Source: Alphaproteobacteria bacterium (GTDB taxonomy: Bacteria; Pseudomonadota; Alphaproteobacteria; Caedimonadales; UBA1908). Taken from it: a DNA stretch of 58,055 bases. The notes under the pieces were generated by a model that saw only the letters and a list, made by a program, of their open reading frames with translations, searched no databases and was not told the origin of the DNA. Position 1 is the stretch's first letter; each line of letters starts with the position of its first letter. Positions 15,389 through 24,273 of the stretch are shown piece by piece. The stretch spans positions 1 to 58,055 of the forward strand of contig JAJTHL010000007.1 of NCBI GenBank assembly GCA_021298595.1. The letters run 5' to 3'. The position numbers and the translations under genes were made by a program.

Positions 15389-16555
15389 ATGACTAAGAAG
15401 AACGGAAAATATCAGCGAATCGGACTTTCTTGCCAAGGTGGTGGCTCACTTGGTGCTTACCATATTGGTGCATACAAAGCCATGGCAGAGGCGGGGTATC
15501 ACCCCGATATCGTCTCTGGTATTTCCATCGGTGCGTTTACATCGGCGATCATAGCAGGGAATGAACCAGGCGACCGCGTGGCAAAGCTCGAAGCTTTTTG
15601 GGATACCATTTCCTGGCCAGACGTGCCGCAACTTCCTAATGCCAGTAACGAGATGAAAAAATATCATAACACACTCACCTCTTTGCAAGGCTTCATTTTT
15701 GGTCAACCCAACTTCTTCGTGCCAAGAATCCCAGGCCCTCAACTCCAAAAGCGTGGAACCCTGGCTGCCACAAGCTATTATGACACAAGCAAATTGCATG
15801 ATACGTTAAAGGATTTTGTTGATTTTGATCGCATTAATAACAACAAAACGCGCCTTCTTTTGGGGGCAACACGCGTGAAAGACGGTGAGCTCGTCTTCTT
15901 TGATAGCGCGAAGCAAAAAATTGGCCCAGAACACGTAATGGCAAGCGGATCCATGCCCCCAGGATTTCCAGGGATGCGTATTGACGGCGATCTTTTTTGG
16001 GATGGTGGGTGCGTTTCCAACACGCCCCTTGAAGGTATTTTCCAAGCTGAGCCAAAAGTTGACACACTTTGCTTCATGGTTGACCTCTTCAATCCCGTGG
16101 GTCAAGAGCCAGAGGACATGGATGATGTGGAAACGCGCTCTAAGGACATCCTTTACACCAGCCGTACAGCGCACCACATTGGTCATGTCAATAACCGCCA
16201 TAACCTTCAAAAAGCATTGTCTCATGTTATGTCTAAGTTGCCTGACAATTTGAAAAACGATGCTGTTGTGAAAGAACTTAAGAACTTTGCGACAGACTCA
16301 AACTTTGACATTGTCCATATCGTGTACGATGCCCCTGCTTACGAAGTCAAATCAAAGGACTGCGAGTTTTCTAAAGCGTCCATTCGTGACCGTGCTGATC
16401 ACGGATATGTGGATATGCAAAAAGCGCTCGAGAAAAGCCCTTGGGCACAAGAAAACCCATCCCACGTGGGCTCTACGGTCCATAAATTTATCAGTGGCAC
16501 GCATGTTTCATCAAAACACAAGTTTGTTGAGCCTGCCCACGAAACAACAAAATAA
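15389..16555 (+). CDS. Patatin-like phospholipase (DUF3734-type)
   Basis: 388 residues from the ATG at 15389, which has a strong ribosome-binding site (GGGAGG). The oxyanion-hole glycine stretch QGGGSLGAY is at 16-24, the nucleophile elbow GISIG at 44-48 (Ser46), and the partner aspartate in DGG at 205-207, so the Ser-Asp dyad is complete. The C-terminal part (CEFSKASIRDRADHGYVDM) matches the DUF3734 tail found with bacterial patatins. Such enzymes hydrolyse acyl chains from phospholipids or storage lipids. No signal peptide is visible, so it is cytoplasmic or exported by a specialised system. Patatin-like enzymes serve as effectors in some intracellular bacteria, but this cannot be told here. 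Confidence 0.9.
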   Translation: MTKKNGKYQRIGLSCQGGGSLGAYHIGAYKAMAEAGYHPDIVSGISIGAFTSAIIAGNEPGDRVAKLEAFWDTISWPDVPQLPNASNEMKKYHNTLTSLQGFIFGQPNFFVPRIPGPQLQKRGTLAATSYYDTSKLHDTLKDFVDFDRINNNKTRLLLGATRVKDGELVFFDSAKQKIGPEHVMASGSMPPGFPGMRIDGDLFWDGGCVSNTPLEGIFQAEPKVDTLCFMVDLFNPVGQEPEDMDDVETRSKDILYTSRTAHHIGHVNNRHNLQKALSHVMSKLPDNLKNDAVVKELKNFATDSNFDIVHIVYDAPAYEVKSKDCEFSKASIRDRADHGYVDMQKALEKSPWAQENPSHVGSTVHKFISGTHVSSKHKFVEPAHETTK

Positions 16556-16565
16556 GAACCTTTAT

Positions 16566-16595
16566 AAAAAAACGGGCCCATGGCCCGTTTTTTTA
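16566..16595 (+). terminator. Rho-independent terminator after the patatin-like gene
   Basis: A-run, ACGGGCC, three-base loop, GGCCCGT, T-run. It is a textbook symmetrical terminator, probably active on both strands. Confidence 0.9.
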
Positions 16596-16654
16596 TACCC
16601 AGAAACTCTAATATCGCCTCATTAAATTCCTAAAGTGCATTAGCAAATATATAT

Positions 16655-17105
16655 TTGCATCTGATTATTTTCCCACTCGCCGATATCATCATGGTGAGCT
16701 GGTCTTGTGTGCAATCAGATAACAAGGAATTCCCGCTAGAGACGTACAAAAAAGGTGAGACTTTATCGTCAAACATCCGGCACAAAGAATATTTTTAATC
16801 TCCCTACCCATGGCGGTAAAACAAGCGTGAAAGTAGACTCAAAATCCTACATACCTGTCTATATTTCCGTGCCTGATGACAAAATGGAGGATTTAACATG
16901 CCAGGATGCACGAAGCAGCTTGAGCAAAGCAAAAAAGACACTGTCGATGGTGGGTGCGCACATAATCAACGGGTGCAGCCCTAAGGCCAGTGAAGATAAA
17001 AATTTTTTCCAAGACAAGAACTTTTCGTTTTACATTTCAGAGTGTGAGGGGGGACGTCACGCAGCCCATTTTAGTTGCGCGCGCATCATCTCGTTCTTAG
17101 TATAA
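16655..17105 (+). pseudogene. Possible frameshifted gene for a small exported protein
   Basis: Two reading frames together look like one damaged gene. The first (from TTG 16655 or ATG 16691) has a hydrophobic leader ending VSWSC, like a weak lipobox, and stops at TAA after the five-T run at 16794-16798. The second frame (GTG 16755 to TAA 17105) continues with NLPTHGGKTSVKV and a Cys-containing tail. Loss of one T in that run would join them. No family is recognised. Neither start has a strong ribosome-binding site, so it may not be a gene at all. Confidence 0.3.
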
Positions 17106-17203
17106 GAAAGCCTTATAAACAGATTTCTATCATTTAATTTTGTTAACCTTTTTTTAAGCGCTAGACTGATTATGTGATGAGCAATAAAAAGGGGGGACTC
17201 AAA

Positions 17204-17344
17204 ATGAGCATCGTAGACCTGTTATTTGGACGTGAAGAGCGTGCTTACAAAAGGCAAGGGGACTCAGATTTCGGCCTGCCTACCAGCTTTATTTATGTGC
17301 TTGGTTTAGAAGGGGATGATGTGAACCCCAATCTTGAAAGCTAG
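17204..17344 (+). CDS. 46-residue protein with a FIYxLGLEGxD motif
   Basis: A short open frame starts at ATG 17204 with a strong ribosome-binding site (GGGGGG, seven bases upstream). It encodes MSIVDLLFGREERAY and ends FIYVLGLEGDDVNPNLES. A second gene at 33421-33558 encodes a 45-residue protein ending FIYALGLEGEDIHPGLEN. The conserved C-terminus, similar length and good translation signals indicate a real small paralogous family. It has no signal peptide or membrane segment. Function unknown; the size and acidic tail could suit a small regulator or adaptor, which is only a guess. Confidence 0.75.
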   Translation: MSIVDLLFGREERAYKRQGDSDFGLPTSFIYVLGLEGDDVNPNLES

Positions 17345-17451
17345 GGGAATAGAGCAATCATTACCGGTGGATCTTGAAAGGAAGTCATAAGTGCTGAAAG
17401 CGCGTTGACGCAGGTCTTCTGTGCGTGGCCGCTTCATGTGTCAGGGCAGGC

Positions 17452-19326
17452 TTATCGCCTACCAAAAAGCTTTTCGATATCGCTAACTTTCAGTTCCACA
17501 TAAGTGGGTCGACCGTGGTTGCACTGACCAGAGTGCGGCGTCCTCTCCATTTGTCGCAGGAGCGTGTTCATTTCCTCAAGGCTCATATACTTGCCGGCGC
17601 GTACGCTTCCGTGACAGGCCATGGTGGAGAGTGTTTCAAAAAGACGCTCTTGCAGGCTAAGGGCTTGCCCCTCTTCTTCTAAGGACGCCGCAACATCTTG
17701 AAGAAGTCGTTTGCTATCAACGGGACCTAAAAGCGCGGGCGTTTCTCTCACAAGGAGGCAGTTACCTCCAAACCCTTCGACGCTGAGTCCCATTTTCTCA
17801 AGGGTTTCTGTGTGCTCGAGGACGAGAGCCTTTTGGGCGGCGGACAGTTCGATAATATCTGGCACAAGAAGTCCTTGGCGGGCAACACCTTTTTCAAAAA
17901 AATCTTCTTTAAGTTTTTCATAAACCAGGCGTTCGTGGGCGGCGTGCTGATCCACCAAAATGAGGCTATCCTCGGCTTGGGCAACAATATAGGTGCGGTG
18001 TACTTGAGCCCGTGCGTGCCCAAGGGGGAAAGAGGTGTTTTCATCTGATGCGCGCGGCGTTTCTGGAGGCACCGCGTCCTCATACACAGCAAAAGCTTCT
18101 TGAGGCGCTTGAGAAGCACTAAAAGCAGGAGGGGAGGAAAAGGCGGCAATGGGCGCCGTTTCTCCTTTGGTGGGGGCAAGGGTTGGTTGGACAAATGACG
18201 GCGTTCTCTCGCCCATATTTGTAAAGGAACGCGCTTGCCAAGAAGGCGTAGCCGGGCTCGTGGCACTTGCAGGTTTTGCAGCCCCTAGCGCCACGTGAGA
18301 AAGAGTCGTCGAAACGCGGTGGCCGGACGCCCGGAGGGCTTCCTTAATCGCGCCTACAAAAAGACTACGCACAATCCCGGCGTCTTGAAACCGAACTTCG
18401 ATTTTGGCGGGATGTACGTTCACATCCACAAGGGCTGGATCAATCTCCAGAAAAAGAGCGACAAGAGGATAACGGCTTGGGGCCAAGAAGTCTTGGTATG
18501 CGACCCTTAACGCGCTTTGAAGAACTTTGTCTTTGACGGGGCGACCGTTCACGAATAGATACTGAAGCGCCCCGTTAGAGCGACTTAGGGTCGGGAGTCC
18601 CACAAAGCCCGTGAGGCGCATCTGGTCGCGCTCGGCCGTGAGGGAGAGGGCATTGGGTGGAAAATCACCCCCCATGATCTTTGCAAGACGTGTGAGGCGC
18701 GCCTCCTCAAGGAAAGCGTCGTCTAGGGGACGCGTGAGGTCAAGGAGGGTTTTATCGTCTTGGCGCAAGCGAAACCCTACGTGGGGATAGGCCATGGCAA
18801 GGCGGCTTACGCTTTCAACAATATAGGCCGTTTCTGTTGTGGGGGATTTCAAAAACTTGAGGCGCGCGGGTGTGGCGTAAAATAGATCGCGAACCTCAAC
18901 GCGCGTCCCTTCAGGATGTGTGGCGGGTTTAGGCGCTTCATGGACACCGCCCTCGACATTGACAGACCACGCCTCACGCTCCCCTTGGGCACGTGAGGTG
19001 AGCGTTACCCTGGCAACGGACGCGATGGACGGCAAGGCTTCGCCGCGAAAGCCAAGGGTTTTAATATGGAAAAGATCCTCTTCAGGAAGCTTGGACGTCG
19101 CGTGCCGTTCAAGGGCCAAGGGAAGCTCATCGACTGTCATGCCCTTGCCGTTGTCGGTCACGCTCAAAAGGGCCCGTCCCCCTTCGCGAATTTGAAGATC
19201 AATGAACGTTGCCCCCGCATCCAGAGCGTTTTCCACAAGCTCCTTGAGGGCGGAGGCAGGCCTTTCGACGACTTCACCGGCTGCAATCTGATTAATGAGG
19301 TTTGTCGGAAGGCGCCGGATGGTCAT
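17452..19326 (-). CDS. mutL: DNA mismatch repair protein MutL (endonuclease type)
   Basis: 624 residues. The N-terminal GHKL ATPase is clear: IAAGEVVERP, LVENALDAGA, DNGKGM and GFRGEAL within the first 100 residues. The C-terminal domain has the metal-binding endonuclease motif DQHAAHERLVYE (DQHA-x2-E-x4-E), plus ACHGSVRAG and CNHGRPT. MutL links mismatch recognition by MutS to strand removal; the endonuclease motif means it can nick DNA itself, as in bacteria without MutH. A low-complexity Pro/Ala-rich linker joins the domains. The gene follows pgi with one base between stop and start, so they share a transcript. Confidence 0.97.
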   Translation of the reverse strand: MTIRRLPTNLINQIAAGEVVERPASALKELVENALDAGATFIDLQIREGGRALLSVTDNGKGMTVDELPLALERHATSKLPEEDLFHIKTLGFRGEALPSIASVARVTLTSRAQGEREAWSVNVEGGVHEAPKPATHPEGTRVEVRDLFYATPARLKFLKSPTTETAYIVESVSRLAMAYPHVGFRLRQDDKTLLDLTRPLDDAFLEEARLTRLAKIMGGDFPPNALSLTAERDQMRLTGFVGLPTLSRSNGALQYLFVNGRPVKDKVLQSALRVAYQDFLAPSRYPLVALFLEIDPALVDVNVHPAKIEVRFQDAGIVRSLFVGAIKEALRASGHRVSTTLSHVALGAAKPASATSPATPSWQARSFTNMGERTPSFVQPTLAPTKGETAPIAAFSSPPAFSASQAPQEAFAVYEDAVPPETPRASDENTSFPLGHARAQVHRTYIVAQAEDSLILVDQHAAHERLVYEKLKEDFFEKGVARQGLLVPDIIELSAAQKALVLEHTETLEKMGLSVEGFGGNCLLVRETPALLGPVDSKRLLQDVAASLEEEGQALSLQERLFETLSTMACHGSVRAGKYMSLEEMNTLLRQMERTPHSGQCNHGRPTYVELKVSDIEKLFGRR

Positions 19327-19327
19327 G

Positions 19328-20584
19328 TTAGGCCATTTCTTTTAAGTATGTACGTGTGAGGACCTTGCCTTCTTCCACAGCGTCTTGGGAAAAAGGATCG
19401 ATGTTCATGAGTTTTGCCACGAGAATGGTTTCAAGCATCGCCTCCATCATGAGAGCACCCATGACAAACGGGGTGAGCGCGTCAAAGGAAAGCACCCGCA
19501 CAGGAAGTTTTTTATTGCGTAGGCACTGAAGCGTGGCGCGCTGTTCTGCGTCCATGAGATCTCCCATGGTACGCCCTTCTAGATAGGAAAGACTTGAATC
19601 AGCATCAAGGTCCTCGGCAGGAAAGTCAGGGCCCCGAGAAGCCGCGTTTGTAAACAGGAGTGTATAAAATTTATCCTTGGGGCCTTCTAGAAATAGCTGC
19701 AGTTGACTATGCTGATCGGTCGTGCCAACGGCAGGCACAGGCTGGGTCCCAAGTCCTTTTTTGCCAAGGCTTTCGGCCCACAGCTGGCGCCACCATAGGG
19801 TAAAGGTTGTGAGTTTGTCACAGTACGGCATGGTCACATGGGCGTTATAGCCCGTCGTGCTGTAGGCGGCAAAAGCAGCCGCACTTTGGGCCACAGCGCT
19901 TGCTTCTTTTTCTTGGGTAAAGCGGGAAAGGGCGGCGCGTGCGCCCGCACGAACTTCTTTGACGTCAACGCCTCTTAAGAGAGCTGGGACAAGTCCGACA
20001 CAGGAAAAAACCGAAAAACGCCCGCCGATGGTGGGGGGATGATCAAGGGTTTTCAGCGCCAGTCGCGTGGCTAGACGCTTCATGGGCGAGTCTGTAGGCT
20101 GGGTGATGACAAGGCAGCGATCACCCAAAGAAGACGCGCCGACGGTGTTGCGTAGGTGTTTCAAAACACACAAGAACTGCGCCATGGTTTCGGCGGTGGT
20201 GCCTGATTTTGAAATGGCAAGGTAACCCGTTTCTTGGGGCGGAAAGTCCCGAAGGAGGGCGTTCAAAGTCATGGGATCCACGTTTTCCACAAAGAACATC
20301 TGCTGCTTTGTGGCCAAGAAATTTGGTTTGGTAAGCGCGTAAAGGCTTTTAGCGCCAAGGCTCGAGCCACCTGTCCCGAGCACCACTAAATAACGGTACT
20401 CGCTTAAGAACTGCGTCTCTTTCTCAAAACGGGCAAGATCGACGTCATCGTGCACAATGGAAAGAGGGGTCAGCCTTCCTTCGGTCGTGTCTTTGATGAG
20501 GGTGCTAACAACGTTTTCAAGTGTGCTGCTAGAAAAACGTGCTGGGACGGCCAGGGTGGAAAGATCATGGGTGGGAAGGGTCAT
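19328..20584 (-). CDS. pgi: Glucose-6-phosphate isomerase (short form)
   Basis: 418 residues, shorter than the ~550 of Escherichia coli Pgi but in the range of the compact bacterial forms. Sugar-phosphate binding segments are visible: VLGTGGSSLGAKSLYAL near 86-102 and AISKSGTTAETMAQF near 123-137. The enzyme interconverts glucose-6-phosphate and fructose-6-phosphate in the cytoplasm. It overlaps the upstream M16 gene by four bases (ATGA), which indicates translational coupling in the ileS-to-mutL series. Confidence 0.93.
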   Translation of the reverse strand: MTLPTHDLSTLAVPARFSSSTLENVVSTLIKDTTEGRLTPLSIVHDDVDLARFEKETQFLSEYRYLVVLGTGGSSLGAKSLYALTKPNFLATKQQMFFVENVDPMTLNALLRDFPPQETGYLAISKSGTTAETMAQFLCVLKHLRNTVGASSLGDRCLVITQPTDSPMKRLATRLALKTLDHPPTIGGRFSVFSCVGLVPALLRGVDVKEVRAGARAALSRFTQEKEASAVAQSAAAFAAYSTTGYNAHVTMPYCDKLTTFTLWWRQLWAESLGKKGLGTQPVPAVGTTDQHSQLQLFLEGPKDKFYTLLFTNAASRGPDFPAEDLDADSSLSYLEGRTMGDLMDAEQRATLQCLRNKKLPVRVLSFDALTPFVMGALMMEAMLETILVAKLMNIDPFSQDAVEEGKVLTRTYLKEMA

Positions 20585-21912
20585 GGTTTTTCCTTTGAAG
20601 GGGGGGTGGGTTGATGTTTGGCGCCCGAAATAGACGTAATTAACAGGTCTGGTTTGATAAAGGTGTGGGCGAACGCGTTGATCTCGGCCAGGGTCACGGC
20701 ACGGATAAGCCCTTCACGTTTTTGTAAATAGTCCGGGGTGCGTCCTTGGACTTGGTACATGTGCAAAACAGAGGCGATGTCGCTGGAGCTCGTGAATTGC
20801 AAGGGAAAGCTGCCGATCAAATAGTTTTTCGCACGGTCAAGATCTGCTTGAGAGAGACCATGTCTGAGGCGCTCAAATTGTGCCTTTGTGACGGCCACGG
20901 CTTCGTCGACGGTTTTGCCATCACTTTGAAGGGTCGCCGAAAGGAAGGCGCTGTGAGCTGCCACATTCAGGTGTGCACTTGCGCCATACGCAAGCCCTCT
21001 TTTTTCCCGTACCTCTTGCATGAGATAGGATTCAAAGCCCCCGCCCAGCGCGTAGGTTAGCAGCGCAAGCTTGATGTAGTCGGGATGATCGTACCTGAGG
21101 CCTGGATGGGCAAAGAAGACGACACTTTGTGGCTGGGTGGACGGTGTGAACAGGTCTTGACCTTTGCCAGGGAAAGGGGCGTCCTCGATCTTCTTATAAG
21201 ATCCTTTTTCACGAAGGTCCTTTGTGAGCGTATCCACGAGCTGTCGCACCGCTTCTGACGTCAGATCGCCGCAAATGCCGATTTTTAGATCGTCCCTGGC
21301 TATATGATCTTTCATAAAGTGTTTGACGTCGCGGGTATTGAGCGGTCGAAGCTCCATGACGGAACGAATGCCGGCCGTGTAAGGATGTCCCTTGGGAAAG
21401 AGAGCCGTATCAAGGGCATCTGCTGCTTTCCAGTCAGGTGTTTGTAGAATGTTCTCTGTTGATTGAATAAGGACTGCTTTCACACGGTCGAATGCCTCTT
21501 CATCAAAGCGTGGCTGTGTTAGCATGAGGTGAAGAAGTTTTGTTGCTTCACCGAGTTGCGTGATGGGGGTGCGAAGTAGGATCGTGAGACGGTCATCGTC
21601 GTTAGTGGCGCTGATGGTGATGCCCAGTGTTTGCAAGCGCTCGTGAAAGGCTTTGGTATCAAGATCTCCTGCGCCCTCAAGCAGCATACTTGGCAGCAGA
21701 GAGGCAACTGCGACTTTTTCAGACGGTGCTTCTGCGTTTCCCGCTCGAAAGCTCATGACAAGAGAGAGAACTGGCACACTGTGGTCTTCGGCGAACCAAA
21801 AGCTGACCCCTGTCCCAGAGGTTAGAGGCGTGATAGAGACTTGGCCCCTGCTGGGGGCCGTCCAGACCGAGGAGGCCACCATTAAGATGGTCAAAAACTT
21901 TTTGAAAGTCAT
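20581..21912 (-). CDS. M16-family peptidase-like protein, non-catalytic partner
   Basis: 443 residues with a signal peptide (ends near WTAPSRGQ). The M16 fold is supported by the N-terminal strand pattern, ALGGGFESYLMQEVREKRGLAYG and the glycine-rich C-terminal half. The zinc site HxxEH is missing: the aligned stretch reads SEKVAVASLLPSML. Pairing of one active and one inactive M16 subunit is the known arrangement of heterodimeric bacterial M16 proteases. It overlaps the catalytic gene upstream by four bases, so the two are made together. Probably periplasmic. Confidence 0.9.
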   Translation of the reverse strand: MTFKKFLTILMVASSVWTAPSRGQVSITPLTSGTGVSFWFAEDHSVPVLSLVMSFRAGNAEAPSEKVAVASLLPSMLLEGAGDLDTKAFHERLQTLGITISATNDDDRLTILLRTPITQLGEATKLLHLMLTQPRFDEEAFDRVKAVLIQSTENILQTPDWKAADALDTALFPKGHPYTAGIRSVMELRPLNTRDVKHFMKDHIARDDLKIGICGDLTSEAVRQLVDTLTKDLREKGSYKKIEDAPFPGKGQDLFTPSTQPQSVVFFAHPGLRYDHPDYIKLALLTYALGGGFESYLMQEVREKRGLAYGASAHLNVAAHSAFLSATLQSDGKTVDEAVAVTKAQFERLRHGLSQADLDRAKNYLIGSFPLQFTSSSDIASVLHMYQVQGRTPDYLQKREGLIRAVTLAEINAFAHTFIKPDLLITSISGAKHQPTPPSKEKP

Positions 21913-23273
21913 GAGGACGCTCCTTTAGGTGTTGGGCCCTTGGCCACGAGAGTACCTGTAAAACGCATTTTGGAAGACAGCGCAAGGCGTGCCAGTTCTT
22001 TCACTTGGTCAAGGGTGACGGCCTTGATGTTGTCTTCCCAATTTTCGACGTCATCAAGGGAAAGTCCCATGACAAGGGAGTAACCAACATCGTTACCTGA
22101 TAAGGCACTATCTTTAGTGAAAATGAGGGTGGAGATCATCCGTGCCTTGGCTCGGTCCATGTTTTCTTGCGTGATGCCTGTCTCAAGGAAAAGAGTCAGG
22201 GCTTTTTCAAGGGATGCTTCTAACTGAGGCAGAGGTGTTTTGGGCGTAGGTTGTAAAATAAAACAAAGCTCTGTGGGACCTATGGCCATAACGTCATAGT
22301 TCGCAGACGCAAAGGTTGCGACTTTTTCCTTTTCCACAAGCTCTTGATAAAGAAACCCTGTGGGAGAGGACGAGAGCATGGTCTCAAAGACTTGGGCGGC
22401 ATATAGGAAACGGCCCTTTTCATCTTGGTAAGAAGGTGCGCGGTACGAGCTGATGAAGTAAGGTGCTTGGATATCTTCGGCCGGCATATCAAAACGGATA
22501 TGACCCTCCACCTCAAAAGGCTCCTTCAGGCGATTCCTTGTGGGAAGAGGGCGGGCTGGGACGGCACCGTAGTGTTTTTTGGCAAGCTCTTTGGCTTTAT
22601 CAAGGGTAATGTCCCCCACTAAAACCAGGACCGCGTTCCCGGGCGCATACCACGTACGGTAAAAGGCCCGGGCATCATCAAGGGTGAGGGCCTTTATTTC
22701 ATGGGGCCACCCAATCATGGGAAGGCGCCTTGGCGCTGCGCGGTAGTAAAGACTGTTGGCAACTTCGCTGTAACGTCCCAGGGGATCGTTATCGATGCGC
22801 ATGCGGCGCTCTTCTAAAATGACGTTGAGTTCTGTTTTTGCTTGCTCTGGAAGACACTGCAAATCGCGCATGCGCTCGGCCTCAAGCTTCATGACAAGCT
22901 CAAGGTGCGGGGTTGCCACAATCTGATAGTAGTTGGTGAAATCATGGGAAGTCGACGCATTTTGAAGGCCGCCAACTTCTTCGATCAGACGGGTCATCTC
23001 GGCGGAAGCCGTGCCCCTAGGACCTTTAAAACGCAGGTGCTCCAGGTAATGGGCAAGGCCTGATTTTCCGGCCGGGTCGTCGTTTGCCCCGACCTTGAAC
23101 CACAAAAATTGGCCCACCACGTTGGCCCGGTGATTTTCAATCACCACAACCTTTAATCCGTTGGCAAGGGTAAAGGTTTGTGGATTGTAAAGGCCTGCCT
23201 CCAGGGGGGGCGTGCCTCCCCAAAGACAAAGACCAATAAGGGCTGCTTTTAGTTTTTTTCCCCATAACGTCAT
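21909..23273 (-). CDS. M16-family zinc metallopeptidase, catalytic subunit
   Basis: 454 residues with an N-terminal signal peptide (ALIGLCLWGG...LEA). The inverted zinc motif HYLEH is at 75-79, with the third ligand expected in the ELNVILEERRMR helix. The C-terminal half keeps the M16 repeat. It probably degrades peptides in the periplasm together with the non-catalytic partner encoded next. The pair lies between the DUF3035 lipoprotein and pgi, an arrangement familiar in alphaproteobacteria. Confidence 0.95.
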   Translation of the reverse strand: MTLWGKKLKAALIGLCLWGGTPPLEAGLYNPQTFTLANGLKVVVIENHRANVVGQFLWFKVGANDDPAGKSGLAHYLEHLRFKGPRGTASAEMTRLIEEVGGLQNASTSHDFTNYYQIVATPHLELVMKLEAERMRDLQCLPEQAKTELNVILEERRMRIDNDPLGRYSEVANSLYYRAAPRRLPMIGWPHEIKALTLDDARAFYRTWYAPGNAVLVLVGDITLDKAKELAKKHYGAVPARPLPTRNRLKEPFEVEGHIRFDMPAEDIQAPYFISSYRAPSYQDEKGRFLYAAQVFETMLSSSPTGFLYQELVEKEKVATFASANYDVMAIGPTELCFILQPTPKTPLPQLEASLEKALTLFLETGITQENMDRAKARMISTLIFTKDSALSGNDVGYSLVMGLSLDDVENWEDNIKAVTLDQVKELARLALSSKMRFTGTLVAKGPTPKGASS

Positions 23274-23296
23274 GAAGATTCTCCCGAAATAAAGCG

Positions 23297-23785
23297 TTAG
23301 TTTGTGGCGTCAACAGGACCTGTACTTGTCACATTTTTCAAGCGCGTCTTTTCGGCTGCGGGATCAATCGCCTCTTTGGCGGCTTTTTCATCGGTCCCAA
23401 ATAAAGAAGGCACGTCGTCTGTTCGGTCTTTGGTTGGTCCTTTTTCAAGGGCTTCAATCTTAGTTGTTTCCGCTTTGTGGTGGGCTTGGGACAGCAAGGC
23501 TTGTTCGGCCGCGGAGGCGGACGTGTCTGCTTTGTGAGAGGCAATGCCGAGATGTTCGCGCGCTTCGTGATCGGCGTCCTTGTCATGCAAGGGTTTAGCA
23601 CCGGGCTTTGGCGGCGCAAGATTAATGCTGGGAGGCACCTTCAAAGACAAAGGTTGGCGTGATTCAATGGTGTATTCATCGGGTTCGTCCCGCTTGAGCC
23701 CCATGATTTCTTTGGTTTTGTCACAGCCTGTGAGGAAAATGCTCACCCCTACACACAAAAGGGTTAAAGGTCGTACGAAGGTCAT
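23297..23785 (-). CDS. DUF3035 lipoprotein (BamF-like)
   Basis: 162 residues. The signal sequence ends in lipobox LTGC, so the protein is lipid-anchored in the periplasm. The segment KRDEPDEYTIESRQPLSL is the hallmark of DUF3035, an alphaproteobacterial family proposed as an accessory of the outer-membrane Bam complex. The rest is Ala/Lys/Glu-rich and probably disordered. It overlaps lspA by four bases; LspA is the peptidase that would process its own signal peptide. Confidence 0.85.
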   Translation of the reverse strand: MTFVRPLTLLCVGVSIFLTGCDKTKEIMGLKRDEPDEYTIESRQPLSLKVPPSINLAPPKPGAKPLHDKDADHEAREHLGIASHKADTSASAAEQALLSQAHHKAETTKIEALEKGPTKDRTDDVPSLFGTDEKAAKEAIDPAAEKTRLKNVTSTGPVDATN

Positions 23786-24273
23786 TCAGAAGATCTCCTT
23801 GATGCCAAAAAATTATCCAAAAGAATAAAGCCTACACCGATTGTTATCGCACTATCGGCAAGATTAAAAGCCGGAAAACCATACTGGTGCCAGTGGAAAA
23901 ATAAAAAGTCAATCACCGCTCCCAGTTGCAGGCGGTCAAGAAGGTTTCCAAGCGCCCCCCCCACCATCAGGCCAAGACCGATGGCCAAAAGCTTGGTGGG
24001 CGCCTTGAAAAGCCAAAACAGTAAAAAAAGCGAGATTACCACACTCACACCGCACAAAATCCACACGCCCATCTGGGTGTCTTGACGAAAGAGGCTAAAG
24101 CTCACCCCACGGTTAAAGGCCAGCACGAGATCCCAAAAGGGGGCAAGGGTAATGGTGCGCGGGGGATCCATAACGACGTTCATGATCAACCACTTGCTCA
24201 GTTGGTCCAGGAAAAAGGCGCCCGTCATGGCAACACATCCCCAAAAGCTCGGTCTTGAAAAAGCGCCTCTCAT
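23782..24273 (-). CDS. lspA: Lipoprotein signal peptidase
   Basis: 163 residues from ATG 24273, which overlaps the ileS stop as ATGA and has AGGAG eight bases upstream. LspA cleaves the signal peptide of diacylated prolipoproteins in the inner membrane. Four hydrophobic segments are visible along with the family motifs DQLSKW, FNRGVSFSLF, GGALGNLLDR and FNLADSAI, which include the two catalytic aspartates. The ileS-lspA order is widely conserved. Confidence 0.96.
   Translation of the reverse strand: MRGAFSRPSFWGCVAMTGAFFLDQLSKWLIMNVVMDPPRTITLAPFWDLVLAFNRGVSFSLFRQDTQMGVWILCGVSVVISLFLLFWLFKAPTKLLAIGLGLMVGGALGNLLDRLQLGAVIDFLFFHWHQYGFPAFNLADSAITIGVGFILLDNFLASRRSSE

Noticed and set aside
17395-19326. 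Long plus-strand open frames over mutL
   Set aside because: They are antisense to mutL, which has complete ATPase and endonuclease motifs on the minus strand.
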